Part shown: piece after piece, positions 8,229 to 16,773 of the stretch
Layout of the letters: every line of letters starts with the position of its first letter
How positions within the stretch are numbered: position 1 is the first letter of the stretch
Assembly: GCF_022809095.1 (NCBI RefSeq)
Contig: NZ_JALAZE010000001.1
Span: 620,001-684,000, forward strand
Direction: 5' to 3'
From: Bacillus kexueae
GTDB lineage: Bacteria; Bacillota; Bacilli; Bacillales; Aeribacillaceae
DNA length: 64,000 nucleotides
The notes under the pieces: generated by a model
What the model was told of the DNA's origin: nothing
Database searches by the model: none
Seen by the model: the letters and a program-made list of their open reading frames with translations, nothing else
Position numbers and translations under genes: made by a program

Positions 8229-9184
8229 CGTTTCCCTTTAATATACGGAATACCTAACGCTTTTGGAGCGTCAGCGCGTCCGATGAATCCTGTTAGAGCT
8301 AAAATGGTTAAAACATATGGTGCAATTAATAAGTAAACAGTCGGTACGTCTTTTAATAATGGTATTGATTGCCCGACGATACTTAAACTTTGAGCAAATC
8401 CAAAGAACAATGCTGCACCCATTGCTCCAAGTGGATGCCATTTTCCGAAAATCATCGCAGCTAGCGCCATGAACCCTTGTCCAGAAATCGTAGCGTGTGT
8501 AAAATCTCGGGAGATAATCGTCGCATACACGCCTCCCCCAATCCCTGCTAACGCACCGGAAAGCATAACACCGATATAGCGCATTTTTAATACGTTTATA
8601 CCCATCGTGTCAGCTGCCATCGGATGCTCACCGACGGAGCGAAGACGAAGTCCAAATGGTGTCTTATAAATGACATACCAAACGATAAACGCAAGTGCAA
8701 TCGCAATATATGATGGAATGTACCCATTAGCGAAGAACAATGGACCAATGAGCGGGATATCGCTAAGAAGCGGAATATCAATCTTATCAAAACCGACTTG
8801 AATTTGATCAGTTTGACCTTTTCCATAAATTTTCTTTACTAAGAACAACGTTAATCCAATTGCTAAAAAGTTTATCGCTACCCCGCTGACGACCTGATCT
8901 GCACGGAATGAAATCGACGCAACGGCGTGTAACAAGGAGAATATTGCCCCACAAATCATTGCAACGAATACCGCTAACCAAGGCGTTAACTCTCCTAACG
9001 AGTCAGCAAACGTTAAGTTAAACACGATGCCGACAAATGCACCGATGACCATCAAGCCTTCTAGACCGATATTAACAACACCCGAGCGTTCACTGAATAC
9101 TCCGCCAAGAGCTGTGAAAATAAGTGGAGCGGCAAAAAAGATAGCTGAAGGAATAATGATTTGTAATACCGTTAAGAAGTCCAC
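8225..9184 (-). CDS. nupQ: Nucleoside ABC transporter permease NupQ
   Basis: This 319-residue integral membrane protein has about eight to ten hydrophobic segments and belongs to the BPD_transp_2 (branched-chain/sugar/nucleoside) permease family. It has the conserved stretch VNIGLEGLMVIGAF near the N-terminus and HPLGAMGAALFFG near the C-terminus. The length equals what I recall for B. subtilis NupQ (YufQ), which imports guanosine with NupNOP. The start is GTG at 9182-9184, directly after the nupP stop, with AAGGAGGGG ahead of it. It is the last gene of the operon and its stop lies inside the terminator hairpin. Confidence 0.9.
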   Translation of the reverse strand: MDFLTVLQIIIPSAIFFAAPLIFTALGGVFSERSGVVNIGLEGLMVIGAFVGIVFNLTFADSLGELTPWLAVFVAMICGAIFSLLHAVASISFRADQVVSGVAINFLAIGLTLFLVKKIYGKGQTDQIQVGFDKIDIPLLSDIPLIGPLFFANGYIPSYIAIALAFIVWYVIYKTPFGLRLRSVGEHPMAADTMGINVLKMRYIGVMLSGALAGIGGGVYATIISRDFTHATISGQGFMALAAMIFGKWHPLGAMGAALFFGFAQSLSIVGQSIPLLKDVPTVYLLIAPYVLTILALTGFIGRADAPKALGIPYIKGKR

Positions 9185-10231
9185 TTATTTCCCCTCCTTT
9201 TTCAAACGAGTTAAAATAAGACGAATTAAATAGCTAGATGCTACGAAGAAAATAATTAAGGCGATAATAATATCGACTAATTCAACTGGAACACCCGCAC
9301 TTGATGGCATTTCCAATGCACCGATTTTCAGAGATCCGAATAAAATCGCAGCTAACACAACCCCAATAGCCGTATTTCCTCCTAAAAGGGCAACAGCGAT
9401 TCCATCGAATCCGACACCTGTAAATCCACCCTTAACGGAAATGTTTTCGAAAGTCCCTAATCCTTCCATGGCACCAGCTACCCCAGCAAAGGCACCTGAA
9501 ATTACCATAGCAAGGACGATATTTTGGTTAACATTCATACCAGCGTAATGAGATGCATGCTGGTTAAATCCTACAGCACGAAGTTCATACCCTTTCGTCG
9601 TTTTCTCCAATAAGAACCACATGACAACTGCACCGATAAGAGAGATGATAATTCCGTAGTGCAACGTTGAATAATCGGTAATGGATTGAAGAAAATCAGA
9701 GCGTAAGGATGCTGATTCATGTACTTTTTCAGACTTAAAGCCTTTATCGGATAAAACAGAACGAATAATAGCATTCGTAACATGTAAAGCGATGTAGTTC
9801 ATCATAATCGTAACGATAACTTCATGAACTTTAAATCGCGCCTTTAAAATCCCTGGTATAAACGCCCAAAGCGCACCCGCAGCAGCTGCCGCTAAAATAG
9901 CAAGTGGAAGATGAATAACTTTTGGAAGTTCAAAAGAAACCCCGACCCATACAGCCGCGAGCCATCCTACAAGCAATTGACCTTCAACTCCAATATTGAA
10001 CAAACCTGTTCGAAACGCAAAAGCAACCGCTAAACCTGCTAGAATATAAGGTGTTACTTGTCGAATCGTTTCCCCAATATAATAGGGATCTCCGAACGCT
10101 CCGTAGAGAAGTGCTGAATAGCCTTCAATTGGATTGTAGCCACTTACGAGCATCACGATCGATCCAACGAGAATTCCTAGTACAACGGCTAAAAGAGGAA
10201 TTAACACGCCAGAAAAACGGCCTACATTCAT
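9185..10231 (-). CDS. nupP: Nucleoside ABC transporter permease NupP
   Basis: This 348-residue permease of the BPD_transp_2 family has about nine or ten membrane segments. It carries the family signature FNIGVEGQLLVGWLAAVW, and VGFDGIAVALLGGNTAIGV later. It pairs with NupQ to form the membrane channel of a BMP-type nucleoside importer. The length matches B. subtilis NupP (YufP) as I remember it. The ATG overlaps the nupO stop by four bases (ATGA), and the gene abuts nupQ. This tight packing indicates one transcript and coupled translation. Confidence 0.9.
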   Translation of the reverse strand: MNVGRFSGVLIPLLAVVLGILVGSIVMLVSGYNPIEGYSALLYGAFGDPYYIGETIRQVTPYILAGLAVAFAFRTGLFNIGVEGQLLVGWLAAVWVGVSFELPKVIHLPLAILAAAAAGALWAFIPGILKARFKVHEVIVTIMMNYIALHVTNAIIRSVLSDKGFKSEKVHESASLRSDFLQSITDYSTLHYGIIISLIGAVVMWFLLEKTTKGYELRAVGFNQHASHYAGMNVNQNIVLAMVISGAFAGVAGAMEGLGTFENISVKGGFTGVGFDGIAVALLGGNTAIGVVLAAILFGSLKIGALEMPSSAGVPVELVDIIIALIIFFVASSYLIRLILTRLKKEGK

Positions 10232-11757
10232 GATGTGACACCTGCTTCCTTCTTTTTACTACCGGCCATTAGTAATCCGAGTTCTTGCTCTGTCGTTTCC
10301 TTCGGATCAACAATAGCCACAATTTTTCCTTCGTAAATAACCGCGATGCGATCACTCACATTCATTACTTCATCTAATTCAAATGATAGTAATAAAACAG
10401 CCTTCCCTTGGTCACGTTGTTCAATTAAACGTTTATGAATGAACTCAATCGCTCCAACATCTAATCCGCGCGTTGGCTGTGCTGCAATGAGAAGGTCTGG
10501 ATTTCGGTCAACTTCTCGTCCAATAATCGCTTTTTGCTGGTTTCCACCTGATAAAGCACGTGCCTTTGTATATTCATCTGGCGTACGAACATCATACTCT
10601 TCAATTAACTTGCGCGCTTTATCATAAATTTGATTAAAATTCAAAATCCCATTTTTAGAAAACGGCTCTTGATAATACGTTTGAAGAACCATGTTTTCTC
10701 CAATCGGGAAGTCTAAAACAAGCCCGTGTTTATGACGATCTTGCGGAATATGACCGACGCCTGTTTCAGTGATTTTTCGTGGTGATAGATTAATCAGCTC
10801 TTTTCCGTTCAGTTTGATCGAGCCAGATTCCGCTTTTCGGAGACCTGTGATGGCTTCGATTAACTCTGATTGACCGTTTCCATCCACCCCAGCAATCCCG
10901 ACGATCTCACCAGCTCGCACCGTCAAGTTCAACCCATCGACCGTATTGATATGACGAGCATCTTTTACGACTAAGTTTTGAATTTCTAAAACTGGCTCAG
11001 TCGGTTTTGCTTCTTCTTTATCTGTCGTAAATTTCACTTCACGACCAACCATTAATTCCGCAAGTTCTGTCGGATTCGTGTCCGATACATTTAACGTTCC
11101 GATTCCTTTTCCACGACGAATGACGGTTACGCGATCACACACTTCCATAATTTCCTTCAGTTTGTGCGTAATTAATATGATCGATTTCCCTTCATTAACG
11201 AGCGCTTTCATAATTTGAATAAGCTCTTGAATTTCTTGAGGAGTTAGGACTGCCGTCGGCTCATCAAAAATTAAAATTTCTGCTCCACGATAAAGTGTCT
11301 TTAAAATTTCAACACGCTGTTGCATCCCGACGGAAATATCCGAAATTTTTGCCGTTGGGTCGACCGCCAATCCGTATTGCTCTGATAATGCGCGAACATC
11401 AGCTTCCGCTTTCTTTATGTCAATCTTTCCACCTTTTTTTGGTTCACTACCAAGAATGATATTTTCCGTTACCGAAAAGGTGTCCACAAGCATAAAATGC
11501 TGATGCACCATACCAATTCCAAGATCATTCGCAACATTAGGGTCCGTAATTTTAACCGATTCCCCTTTAACGCGAATTTCTCCACCTTCAGGTTGATACA
11601 AGCCGAAGAGAACATTCATGAGCGTGGATTTACCAGCACCATTTTCTCCAAGTAACGCATGGATTTCTCCCTTTTTCACTTGCAAAGTAATATTATCATT
11701 GGCAACGAATGAGCCAAATTCTTTACGTATGTTCAGCATTTCAATTACGTAATCCAC
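10228..11757 (-). CDS. nupO: Nucleoside ABC transporter ATPase NupO (two nucleotide-binding domains)
   Basis: This 509-residue protein has two ABC ATPase domains in one chain. The first has Walker A GENGAGKST, signature SVGMQQRVEI and Walker B EILIFDEPTAVL. The second has a modified Walker A (GVDGNGQSE, without the usual GKS/T), signature LSGGNQQK and a changed Walker B region (LLIAAQPTRGLD). The degenerate second Walker A is normal for this RbsA/YufO-like family. The start is GTG at 11755-11757, with AAGGAG nine bases upstream. It energises uptake through NupP and NupQ. The gap of 162 bases to nupN holds two hairpins. Confidence 0.93.
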   Translation of the reverse strand: MDYVIEMLNIRKEFGSFVANDNITLQVKKGEIHALLGENGAGKSTLMNVLFGLYQPEGGEIRVKGESVKITDPNVANDLGIGMVHQHFMLVDTFSVTENIILGSEPKKGGKIDIKKAEADVRALSEQYGLAVDPTAKISDISVGMQQRVEILKTLYRGAEILIFDEPTAVLTPQEIQELIQIMKALVNEGKSIILITHKLKEIMEVCDRVTVIRRGKGIGTLNVSDTNPTELAELMVGREVKFTTDKEEAKPTEPVLEIQNLVVKDARHINTVDGLNLTVRAGEIVGIAGVDGNGQSELIEAITGLRKAESGSIKLNGKELINLSPRKITETGVGHIPQDRHKHGLVLDFPIGENMVLQTYYQEPFSKNGILNFNQIYDKARKLIEEYDVRTPDEYTKARALSGGNQQKAIIGREVDRNPDLLIAAQPTRGLDVGAIEFIHKRLIEQRDQGKAVLLLSFELDEVMNVSDRIAVIYEGKIVAIVDPKETTEQELGLLMAGSKKKEAGVTS

Positions 11758-11783
11758 TCATGTTCACTCCTTATAAGGAAGAT

Positions 11784-11840
11784 AAAATCATCAAATGAAA
11801 AGCTACAATTACCCACTGTAATTTTTCATTTGATGGTTTT
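11784..11840. promoter_or_regulatory. Long hairpin between nupN and nupO
   Basis: CATCAAATGAAAA at 11789-11801 pairs perfectly with TTTTCATTTGATG at 11823-11835, and the pairing extends to flanking A and T runs. The loop contains a second small hairpin (ATTAC/GTAAT). On the minus strand it is followed by ATTTTAT, so it could act as a second terminator or as an mRNA-stabilising structure upstream of nupO. Confidence 0.6.
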
Positions 11841-11868
11841 ACAGTAAGTATTAGCTTTTCTACAATTT

Positions 11869-11894
11869 GAAAGGCTAGTGTACACTAGCCTTTC
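11869..11894 (-). terminator. Hairpin after nupN (terminator or attenuator)
   Basis: A perfect 26-base palindrome, GAAAGGCTAGTGT and its complement, lies 25 bases after the nupN stop. The tail on the minus strand is only moderately T-rich (AAATTGT), so some read-through into nupO is expected. Confidence 0.7.
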
Positions 11895-11919
11895 ATTCGT
11901 TTATTATGCGGAAACAATC

Positions 11920-13017
11920 TTATATAGATGCTTCAAATTCTTTATACTCATCACGAGTTAATGGAACTTTTACTTCTCCGTTAATAATCTTTTGTTTCCA
12001 CTCTTCTACTTTTGTTAATACATCTTCAGAGATGTTGTCTTGAGTTGGAGCAATACCGATACCATCTTGATCAAGACCATATTCGATAATTTCTCCACCT
12101 GGGAATTCACCGTTCATCGCTTTTGTCGCTACATCATAAACCGCTACGTCTACACGCTTAACCATAGATGTTAACGTTACGTTGTACGTTGTATCGCCAA
12201 CTTTTACTTCTCCTTCAGGCGCTTGGTCTTTGTCAACACCGATTACCCAAAGCTCACGATTTGGATCTTTCGTTTTTAAGTCTTTTGCTTCAGAGAATAC
12301 ACCGTTTCCTGTCGCACCTGCTGCATGATACACAACATCGATTCCATTTGCATACATACTAGAAGCAATCGCTTTACCAGTGTCTGCTTTATCGAATGCA
12401 CCTGCATACTGTACTTCAACCGTTGCATCTGGATTTACTGATTTAACACCAGCGAGGAATCCACTTTCGAATTTCTCGATTAATGGAATTTCCATACCAC
12501 CTACGAAACCGATTTTGTTCGTTTTTGTTGTTAAACCTGCAACAACTCCTACTAAGAATGAACCTTCATGCTCTTTAAACGTAATGCTTGCTACGTTTGG
12601 TTTTTCAACGACAGAGTCTACGATCGCAAAGTTTGCTTCTGGTTGTTGCTCAGCAATTTCATTAATTGCATCTGTCATTAAGAAGCCGATTCCGTAAACG
12701 ACATCGAAGTCATCACGAACTAATTTGTTTAAGTTTGTTGCATAATCTGCATCACTTGATGATTGTAAGTATGAGTAGCCACCTTTTCCTTCTTCAAGTC
12801 CGTTTTCAGCACCGAACTTTTGAAGTCCTTCCCAAGCAGATTGGTTGAAGGATTTGTCATCAACACCACCGACATCTGTTACCATTGCAACGGAGAACTT
12901 CTTCTCTTCTGTTGTATCTCCAGCTTCTTCATTTTTATCACCCGCTCCACAAGCACCTAAAAGAGTACCTGCCGCTAACACAAGTGATAATCCTAAACCG
13001 AATTTACGCTTTTTCAT
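11920..13017 (-). CDS. nupN: BMP-family nucleoside-binding lipoprotein NupN
   Basis: This 365-residue lipoprotein is the extracellular substrate-binding component of the nucleoside importer. It has an N-terminal lipoprotein signal ([10 protein letters not shown], then hydrophobic residues) and a lipobox ending LLGAC with Cys at about 23. A long acidic linker leads into the BMP domain ([20 protein letters not shown]). I place the start at the ATG at 13015-13017, preceded by GGGGG. An in-frame ATG 18 bases upstream has no ribosome site. It follows the GntR gene by 47 bases and is separated from nupO by two hairpins, which should let it be made in excess over the membrane parts. B. subtilis NupN binds guanosine. 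The substrate here is inferred. Confidence 0.92.
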   Translation of the reverse strand: MKKRKFGLGLSLVLAAGTLLGACGAGDKNEEAGDTTEEKKFSVAMVTDVGGVDDKSFNQSAWEGLQKFGAENGLEEGKGGYSYLQSSSDADYATNLNKLVRDDFDVVYGIGFLMTDAINEIAEQQPEANFAIVDSVVEKPNVASITFKEHEGSFLVGVVAGLTTKTNKIGFVGGMEIPLIEKFESGFLAGVKSVNPDATVEVQYAGAFDKADTGKAIASSMYANGIDVVYHAAGATGNGVFSEAKDLKTKDPNRELWVIGVDKDQAPEGEVKVGDTTYNVTLTSMVKRVDVAVYDVATKAMNGEFPGGEIIEYGLDQDGIGIAPTQDNISEDVLTKVEEWKQKIINGEVKVPLTRDEYKEFEASI

Positions 13018-13064
13018 GTTCAAACCCCCATACATTGTAGTTTTAGTAGAAATGGAATCAAAAG

Positions 13065-13793
13065 CTAATAAACCCTTTTACGTAAAACATGGAAACTAAA
13101 CTTGTCTGCCCTAAAGTAGTTTTTCGAATAAAGAATGGGCTCGTCCTTTTCATCATAGTGCATCTGCTTTAATACTAATAATGATGTCTCAGGATCACAC
13201 TCCAAAGTAGGTGAGATGGTTTCATGGAAGCCGATTGGTTCAATTTTCGCAACAGCGTGCGTAATCTTTCTCGTTCCCCCATCCTCTAGCATTTGGAAGA
13301 TTGACCCTTCTTTATTCGGATAAAAATTTGGCAATAACTTTTTCGGAACTATATCGAGGCAATATACAATTGGATCACCATTGGCAGTTCGGACACGCTC
13401 GATGACAACAAGCTCGTCCCCTTCGTTTACGGAAAATCTTCGGGCATCGCTTTCTGAAGCAGCTTTCATCGTCGAACTCAGAAAGATGGTTCCAGGTTCC
13501 ATTCCCGCTTGCTTAATCATATTGGTCACACTGTTTAATTGTTCAATCCCTGATTCGAATACCGGTTTGGAATTTACAAATGTGCCTACACCATGCCTTC
13601 TGATAATAATTTGTTCTTCCTCTAAAAGTCGCAAAGCCTCTCGCAGTGTAGATCGACTTACGCCCAGCTTCTTCGAAAGCTCAAACTCAGAAGGAAGCTT
13701 TTGCTTTTCTTTGTAAACACCTGCTTCAATATCCCGTTTCAGGTGATCGATCACTTGAAGATACAAATGCCGGTTATCTGTCTTAATGCTCAT
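13065..13793 (-). CDS. GntR-family (HutC/UTRA type) transcriptional regulator
   Basis: This 242-residue regulator has an N-terminal winged helix (about residues 8-75, with [41 protein letters not shown] split across the domain). It is followed by a UTRA ligand-binding domain of the HutC subfamily ([16 protein letters not shown], ending [23 protein letters not shown]). It is the first gene of the nucleoside transporter cluster and most likely controls it, with a nucleoside or derivative as effector. A near-perfect palindrome lies 26 bases upstream of its start, a good place for an autoregulatory operator. Similar regulators of the YmfC type accompany this transporter in other bacilli as I recall. 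The ligand is not predictable. Confidence 0.88.
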   Translation of the reverse strand: MSIKTDNRHLYLQVIDHLKRDIEAGVYKEKQKLPSEFELSKKLGVSRSTLREALRLLEEEQIIIRRHGVGTFVNSKPVFESGIEQLNSVTNMIKQAGMEPGTIFLSSTMKAASESDARRFSVNEGDELVVIERVRTANGDPIVYCLDIVPKKLLPNFYPNKEGSIFQMLEDGGTRKITHAVAKIEPIGFHETISPTLECDPETSLLVLKQMHYDEKDEPILYSKNYFRADKFSFHVLRKRVY

Positions 13794-13819
13794 CTCGAAT
13801 CACCACCAAACTTTCCCAA

Positions 13820-13839
13820 GACATCAGACCTCTGATATC
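13820..13839. promoter_or_regulatory. Candidate GntR operator
   Basis: The 20-base sequence GACATCAGACCTCTGATATC is a palindrome with one mismatched pair outside the centre. It lies between the A+T-rich promoter region and the start of the GntR gene, where a bound repressor would block transcription. Confidence 0.55.
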
Positions 13840-14070
13840 ATTCCTACTAATCGAAAATAATATAACACTTTTATAACAAAAAATAAATATATTTTTTAAA
13901 AACTTTTAAAAAAAGACGCCTCAATGTAAAAATTGTAAAAATATTCATTCGACATCACCCTAAAAACACCAATATTTGAGTAAAAATTACTTGTTTTTTC
14001 CATTTATAACGTGTTGTTTTCGGATAATTCAGCATTGTAAGCGTTTTAAATATTGTAACACGTTTACATT

Positions 14071-14092
14071 AGTATGATGTCAGACTTCATAC
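14071..14092. promoter_or_regulatory. Second inverted repeat upstream of the GntR gene
   Basis: GTATGA and TCATAC flank a centre TGTCAGACT, giving an imperfect 21-base inverted repeat. It shares the TCAGAC element with the operator candidate at 13820-13839. It is some 280 bases upstream of the gene, so a role is uncertain. Confidence 0.3.
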
Positions 14093-14167
14093 GACAGATG
14101 TTTCTTATTTGTTTGTTTTTCAAAAAGTTGGTGATTTGGATGTGGAGGTATGGGATGGATTTAATAA

Positions 14168-14504
14168 AACTAACGGATAAACTCTTCTAACTGATGAATA
14201 ATTCAGCGAAACTGATGGATAAACTCCCCTAACTGATGAATAATTCAGCGAAACTGATGAATAAACTCCCCTAACTGATGAATAATTCAGCGAAACTGAT
14301 GAATAAACTCCTCTAACTGATGAATAATTCAGCGAAACTGATGAATAAACTCCTCTAACTGATGAATAATTCGGCGAAACTGATGAATTAACTTCCCTAA
14401 CTGATGAATAATTCAGCGAAACTGATGGATAAACTCCCCTAACTGATGAATAAACTCCTCTAACTGATGAATCCCCCCCTTCTAACTAATGAATAATACT
14501 TAGT
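14168..14504. repeat. Tandem repeat array 1 (21-bp unit, 42-bp alternation)
   Basis: About 16 units of 21 bases, each starting AACTGATGAATAA, alternate between two endings (ACTCCCCT and TTCAGCGA), giving a 42-base higher-order repeat. Units near both ends diverge. No reading frame of interest crosses it. It lies between the GntR gene and element copy D. Confidence 0.95.
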
Positions 14505-14533
14505 CATTTAACCGCCCCTTCCTTATCTTCAAT

Positions 14534-14800
14534 AAGAAACATACATGATTTTACACTCACACCCCGGGCATGAAAATTTATTCTCCCCTGCGGTTCCTTT
14601 CTACTATCTACCTATCATAGGTAATTTTTATTTTCACAGAAAAAGCGCAAGTCCTTAGGCGAAGGGCGCTGGAGGACCTGCAAGGAGGCTTCCGTCACCA
14701 CAGCAGGGCCGAAGCGACCCGAGCTGATGGCGCTTGGAGCTAGACACCAAAAAAACTGTAAAAAGATTAACACTTTATTGCACTTAAACTTTCTGTAACA
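14534..14800 (+). repeat. Interspersed intergenic element, copy D (long form)
   Basis: A complete long copy. A 5' extension from AAGAAACATACATG to TTTTATTTTCACAG is followed by the core from AAAAGCGCAAGTCC to TTTCTGTAACA. It begins 30 bases after tandem array 1 and ends at the pepF terminator. Confidence 0.95.
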
Positions 14801-14804
14801 ATAA

Positions 14805-14843
14805 AAAAAAGTGTGCAGAACCTATTCGTTCTGCACACTTTTT
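14805..14843 (-). terminator. Rho-independent terminator of pepF
   Basis: AAAAGTGTGCAGAAC pairs with GTTCTGCACACTTTTT around CTATTC. It lies just after the pepF stop on the minus strand and has runs of A/T on both sides, so it could work both ways. Confidence 0.93.
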
Positions 14844-14847
14844 CATG

Positions 14848-16668
14848 TTATTGCTTATTGAGAAGCTGTTCCATTTCATTAAGTTTTTCTTCGAATACTT
14901 TGCACGCTTGTTCGATTGGCTTTTTCGTTGTCATGTCGACGCCTGCTTTTTTCAACACTTCAATCGGATAATCAGAGCTTCCAGCTTTTAAGAAGTCGAT
15001 GTAACGTGATACGGCTGGTTGCCCTTCTTCAAGGATTTGCTTGCTTAAGGCAGATGCAGCGCTAAATCCTGTTGCGTATTGGTACACATAATAATTGTAG
15101 TAGAAGTGTGGAATACGTGCCCACTCAAGTCCGATTTCTTGATCGACAACCATGTCGTCACCGAAGTATTTTTTGTTCAAGTCGTAATAGATGCTCGTTA
15201 AGCGCTCTGGTGTTAGCGGTTCCCCGTTTTGGGCGCGGATATGGATATCGTGTTCGAATTCTGCAAACATCGTTTGACGGAAGACCGTTCCTCTAAATCC
15301 TTCTAAATAGTGATTGAGTAGGTAAAGTCGTTTCTTCTCATCATCAACCGTGTTCAATAAGTATTCGTTTAATAAATTTTCGTTACATGTTGAAGCTACT
15401 TCTGCGACGAAAATAGAATAATTGCCATACGGATATGGCTGGTTTTTACGCGTGTAATAGCTATGAACAGAGTGTCCAAATTCATGCGCAAGTGTGAATA
15501 AATTGTTCACATTATCTTGCCAGTTCATTAAGATATACGGATTTGTCCCATAAACGCCAGATGAGTAAGCTCCGCTGCGTTTTCCTTTGTTTTCATGAAC
15601 ATCGACCCAGCGGTTTTCAAACCCTTCTTTTAAGATGGAGGTGTATTCTTCTCCTAGTGGTTCAAGCCCTTTTAAAATCATGTCCTTCGCTTCGTTGTAC
15701 GTTACTTTCATCTCCACATCTTTCACAAGAGGTGTATATAAATCGTACATGTGAAGTTCATCTACATTTAACACCTTTTTGCGAAGCGAAACGTAACGTT
15801 GCAGTAGCGGAAGGTGGTCATGAATCGTTTCGATTAATTGGTCGTACACCGTTTCAGGAATGTTATTGTTACTTAACGCGGCTTGGCGCGCATTGTCATA
15901 TTTACGGACTTTCGCATAGAAGTTATCTTTTTTCACCGCTCCGCTTAACGTGCTTGCAAACGTGTTTTTAAATTTGTCATACGTGCTGTAAACAGCTTTG
16001 AAAGCATCTTGGCGCACACGACGGTCCGCACTTTCCATAAAGCTGATAAAGCGTCCGTGTGTAACTTCTACTTCTTCTCCGTTTTCATTTTTAATCGTTG
16101 GAAATTGTAGATCAGCATTATTTAACTTACCGAATGTATTACCCGAAGAAGCGAGCGCTTCAGAAGCTAACGCAAGCATTTCCTCTTGCTCGGACGTTAA
16201 AACGTGCGGGCGTTGGCGATTGATATCGTTTAGTGCATGTGCATATAATTTCAGCCCATCATGCTCGTTTAAATATTTCTTCAACGTTTCTTCATTCATC
16301 GCTAAAATTTCTGGAACTAAATACGATGACAAACTAGAAGCTTCCGTATATAGAGTTGTCGCTCGATCATTTAAATTTTGGTAAGTTGGATTCGTCGTAT
16401 CTTGATCGTAACGCATATGAGCATATGTATATAGCTTTCCTAATCTCTCCATAACATGGTCTTCAAATTGAAGCGCTTCAAATAAAGTATCAGCGGAATC
16501 TCCGAGCTTCCCTTTGTAAGATGAAATTTTCGGGATGAGTTGTTTTAGTTCGTCAAATTCCTTTTCCCACACTTCATCTGTTTCGAAAATATCCTCTAAT
16601 CTCCACGTGTCTTCCACCGGTATTTCGTCACGCTTTGGGAGCGTCTTTACGGCTTGTTGATTTTCCAT
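14848..16668 (-). CDS. pepF: Oligoendopeptidase F (M3B metallopeptidase)
   Basis: This 606-residue cytoplasmic zinc peptidase cleaves short oligopeptides. It carries the HExxH zinc motif HEFGH at residues 395-399 (LFTLAHEFGHSVHSYY), with the third ligand in the following VAEVAS region. The frame can be extended to a TTG at 16698. The ATG at 16666-16668 has AAGGAG six bases upstream and gives the usual family length. Its place next to coiA matches B. subtilis yjbG. The nearby opp and app importers supply peptides that such an enzyme could degrade. In B. subtilis, extra PepF affects phosphorelay peptides, but nothing here shows that role. Confidence 0.96.
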   Translation of the reverse strand: MENQQAVKTLPKRDEIPVEDTWRLEDIFETDEVWEKEFDELKQLIPKISSYKGKLGDSADTLFEALQFEDHVMERLGKLYTYAHMRYDQDTTNPTYQNLNDRATTLYTEASSLSSYLVPEILAMNEETLKKYLNEHDGLKLYAHALNDINRQRPHVLTSEQEEMLALASEALASSGNTFGKLNNADLQFPTIKNENGEEVEVTHGRFISFMESADRRVRQDAFKAVYSTYDKFKNTFASTLSGAVKKDNFYAKVRKYDNARQAALSNNNIPETVYDQLIETIHDHLPLLQRYVSLRKKVLNVDELHMYDLYTPLVKDVEMKVTYNEAKDMILKGLEPLGEEYTSILKEGFENRWVDVHENKGKRSGAYSSGVYGTNPYILMNWQDNVNNLFTLAHEFGHSVHSYYTRKNQPYPYGNYSIFVAEVASTCNENLLNEYLLNTVDDEKKRLYLLNHYLEGFRGTVFRQTMFAEFEHDIHIRAQNGEPLTPERLTSIYYDLNKKYFGDDMVVDQEIGLEWARIPHFYYNYYVYQYATGFSAASALSKQILEEGQPAVSRYIDFLKAGSSDYPIEVLKKAGVDMTTKKPIEQACKVFEEKLNEMEQLLNKQ

Positions 16669-16773
16669 AACAATCTCCTTTCTTTCCTTCTTTTTCAATG
16701 ATATGTTACATGTGGTTTTGAATCAATCCATTTACTTTGTTTCCACATATAGCATATTCGATTCCCACTTCCA

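Noticed and set aside
10228-11757. Damaged second ATPase domain in NupO.
   Set aside because: The second domain lacks a standard Walker A, but this is normal for two-domain ATPases of the RbsA/YufO type and is not a sign of decay.
13820-14092. CodY box upstream of the GntR gene and of oppA.
   Set aside because: The best matches (for example TTAGTCAGAAAAATT before oppA) differ from the consensus at about four of fifteen positions, which is expected by chance in A+T-rich DNA.
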